This document shows, one piece after another, positions 63,286 to 64,000 of a DNA stretch of 64,000 nucleotides. A program made the translations under genes and the position numbers. The DNA comes from Castellaniella sp034675905. GTDB lineage: Bacteria; Pseudomonadota; Gammaproteobacteria; Burkholderiales; Burkholderiaceae_B. The notes under the pieces were generated by a model. It was not told the origin of the DNA. It saw only the letters and a program-made list of their open reading frames with translations, and did not search any database. The DNA is taken from positions 11,670 to 75,669 of the forward strand of contig NZ_JAUCCV010000008.1 in the NCBI RefSeq assembly GCF_034675905.1, read 5' to 3'. Position 1 is the stretch's first letter. Each line of letters begins with the position of its first letter.

Positions 63286-63825
63286 TCACAGCGGCGCAAT
63301 CTGCCCGAATTCGACCTGCACGGTCTGCGGGCGGCCCAGGATATTCAGCAACAGGGTGACGCGGTCTTTGGAGACGGCCTGCACCAGGGCCTGCATGCCG
63401 GCCAGGGGGGAATCCTGGATCTGCACCGGCATACCGGGCTGAAAGGGGCTGATCTGATCCATCTGTGCGGATTCGCGCAGGGTCTCGGCCTGGTGAATGA
63501 CCCGCACGGCCGCATCGGCCAGGGTGGCGGGCTGTGGACCGAACATCACCAATCGACTGATCCCGACCGTGGACCGGATGACCGACAGGGATTGCGTGGG
63601 CCGCGTGGGGCGCAGAAACAGGTAGCGGGGGAACATCGGTTCGCGGGCGGTCAGACCGGGCGCGGCCGGCGCACGCTGGGCCCCTGCGCGCGGCTTTTTG
63701 AACACCTTGAACAGCGGCAGGTAGACCTCGAAATCCTGGCGCAGCAATTGTTCCCGCGCGGTGGATTCCTGGCGCGGCTTGGTATGGGCGACGTACCAGA
63801 CGGTGGAGACAGGGGCTGCGGGCAT
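63286..63825 (-). CDS. rfaH: transcription antitermination protein RfaH-like (NusG paralogue)
   Basis: This protein of about 179 residues has an NGN domain (VWYVAHTKPRQESTAREQLL, EPMFPRYLFLRP, VGISRLVMFG) and a C-terminal KOW-type domain (VTLLLNILGRPQTVQVEF). Residues match RfaH better than housekeeping NusG, notably LLLNIL. RfaH recruits RNA polymerase at ops sites in glycan operons and suppresses termination. An ops match lies before wlbB 4 kb away. The ATG at 63825 (MPAAPVSTVWY) is chosen; the frame opens at 63933. A possible -10 (TACAAT) lies at 63857-63862. Confidence 0.88.
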   Translation of the reverse strand: MPAAPVSTVWYVAHTKPRQESTAREQLLRQDFEVYLPLFKVFKKPRAGAQRAPAAPGLTAREPMFPRYLFLRPTRPTQSLSVIRSTVGISRLVMFGPQPATLADAAVRVIHQAETLRESAQMDQISPFQPGMPVQIQDSPLAGMQALVQAVSKDRVTLLLNILGRPQTVQVEFGQIAPL

Positions 63826-63953
63826 GAAAGAACCACCGGTTTCAGACGATACGGATATTGTAGGCAAATCGGCCCAGACAAAGTCCGGGCCGAATCTGAT
63901 GCGTCTGTCAGGACAGGGGCGAGTCCGACACAAGCGCCCTGATCAGGGAATGA

Positions 63954-64000
63954 TCAAGCTTCCGCGTGCTTGGCGGCCTCGACGGCGCCCTTGGTGTCAT
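63954..64000 (-). CDS. partial gene, C-terminal end only
   Basis: The last 47 bases read, on the minus strand, DTKGAVEAAKHAEA followed by TGA at 63956-63954. This is the end of a gene that begins outside the window. Only 15 codons are visible, an alanine-rich helix, so no family is proposed. Confidence 0.5.
   Translation of the reverse strand, partial: DTKGAVEAAKHAEA

Noticed and set aside
1..64000. CRISPR arrays, tRNA and rRNA genes.
   Set aside because: No regularly spaced direct repeats, cloverleaf-type sequences or rRNA segments were noticed on either strand.

Overview
The window is a GC-rich chromosomal segment from a betaproteobacterium, most likely a member of the Alcaligenaceae (the Bordetella/Achromobacter/Castellaniella group). 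The basis is the gene order fmdB-DUF502-aspS, an rpoH gene preceded by a CIRCE operator, a tandem cyanophycin synthetase pair with its DUF1854 partner, and sugar genes very close in sequence to Bordetella WlbA/B/C. No rRNA, tRNA or CRISPR array was seen.

Region 1 (1-16.4 kb) is housekeeping: the 3' end of heme O synthase, a Sco1-type copper chaperone, a CPA1 antiporter with a cyclic-nucleotide-binding tail, rpoH, an EEP-family phosphodiesterase, aspS, a DUF502 protein, an FmdB zinc ribbon, a second Na+/H+ antiporter, a GMC oxidoreductase, ubiA, a PLP aminotransferase and a chemoreceptor. Region 2 (16.4-25.3 kb) is a cyanophycin locus: cphA, a second cphA-like gene with a degenerate ligase P-loop, an ABC exporter whose frame is broken at a run of nine C, a DUF1854 protein and a transglutaminase-like protein. 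Region 3 (25.3-30.4 kb) holds small conserved genes (YqaE/Pmp3, DUF1508, DUF4105, DinD, a DUF985 cupin) and an IS3 remnant.

Region 4 (30.4-35.6 kb) is accessory DNA: a complete-looking IS66 element, a putative AbiC-type abortive-infection gene, a DUF433/DUF5615 toxin-antitoxin-like pair and a transposase fragment. Region 5 (35.6-63.9 kb) is a surface-polysaccharide locus of about 24 kb, all on the minus strand, followed upstream by an autotransporter, an O-antigen ligase-type gene and an RfaH-type NusG paralogue. It encodes two amino-sugar routes. One is a PglF/E/D/C-like bacillosamine-type route with its initiating phosphoglycosyl transferase. The other is a WlbA/B/C-like 2,3-diacetamido-uronate route. 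It also carries five glycosyltransferases, a PglK-like ABC flippase and three separate glutamine-dependent amidotransferase systems. The block from about 43 to 53 kb is visibly AT-rich and looks transferred.

The most interesting reading is regulatory. A 12-base match to the enterobacterial ops/JUMPstart core (GGCGGTAGCGTG) lies just upstream of the first polysaccharide gene (wlbB), that gene has no obvious Shine-Dalgarno sequence, and an RfaH homologue is encoded 4 kb away. This suggests RfaH-type antitermination of a betaproteobacterial glycan operon.
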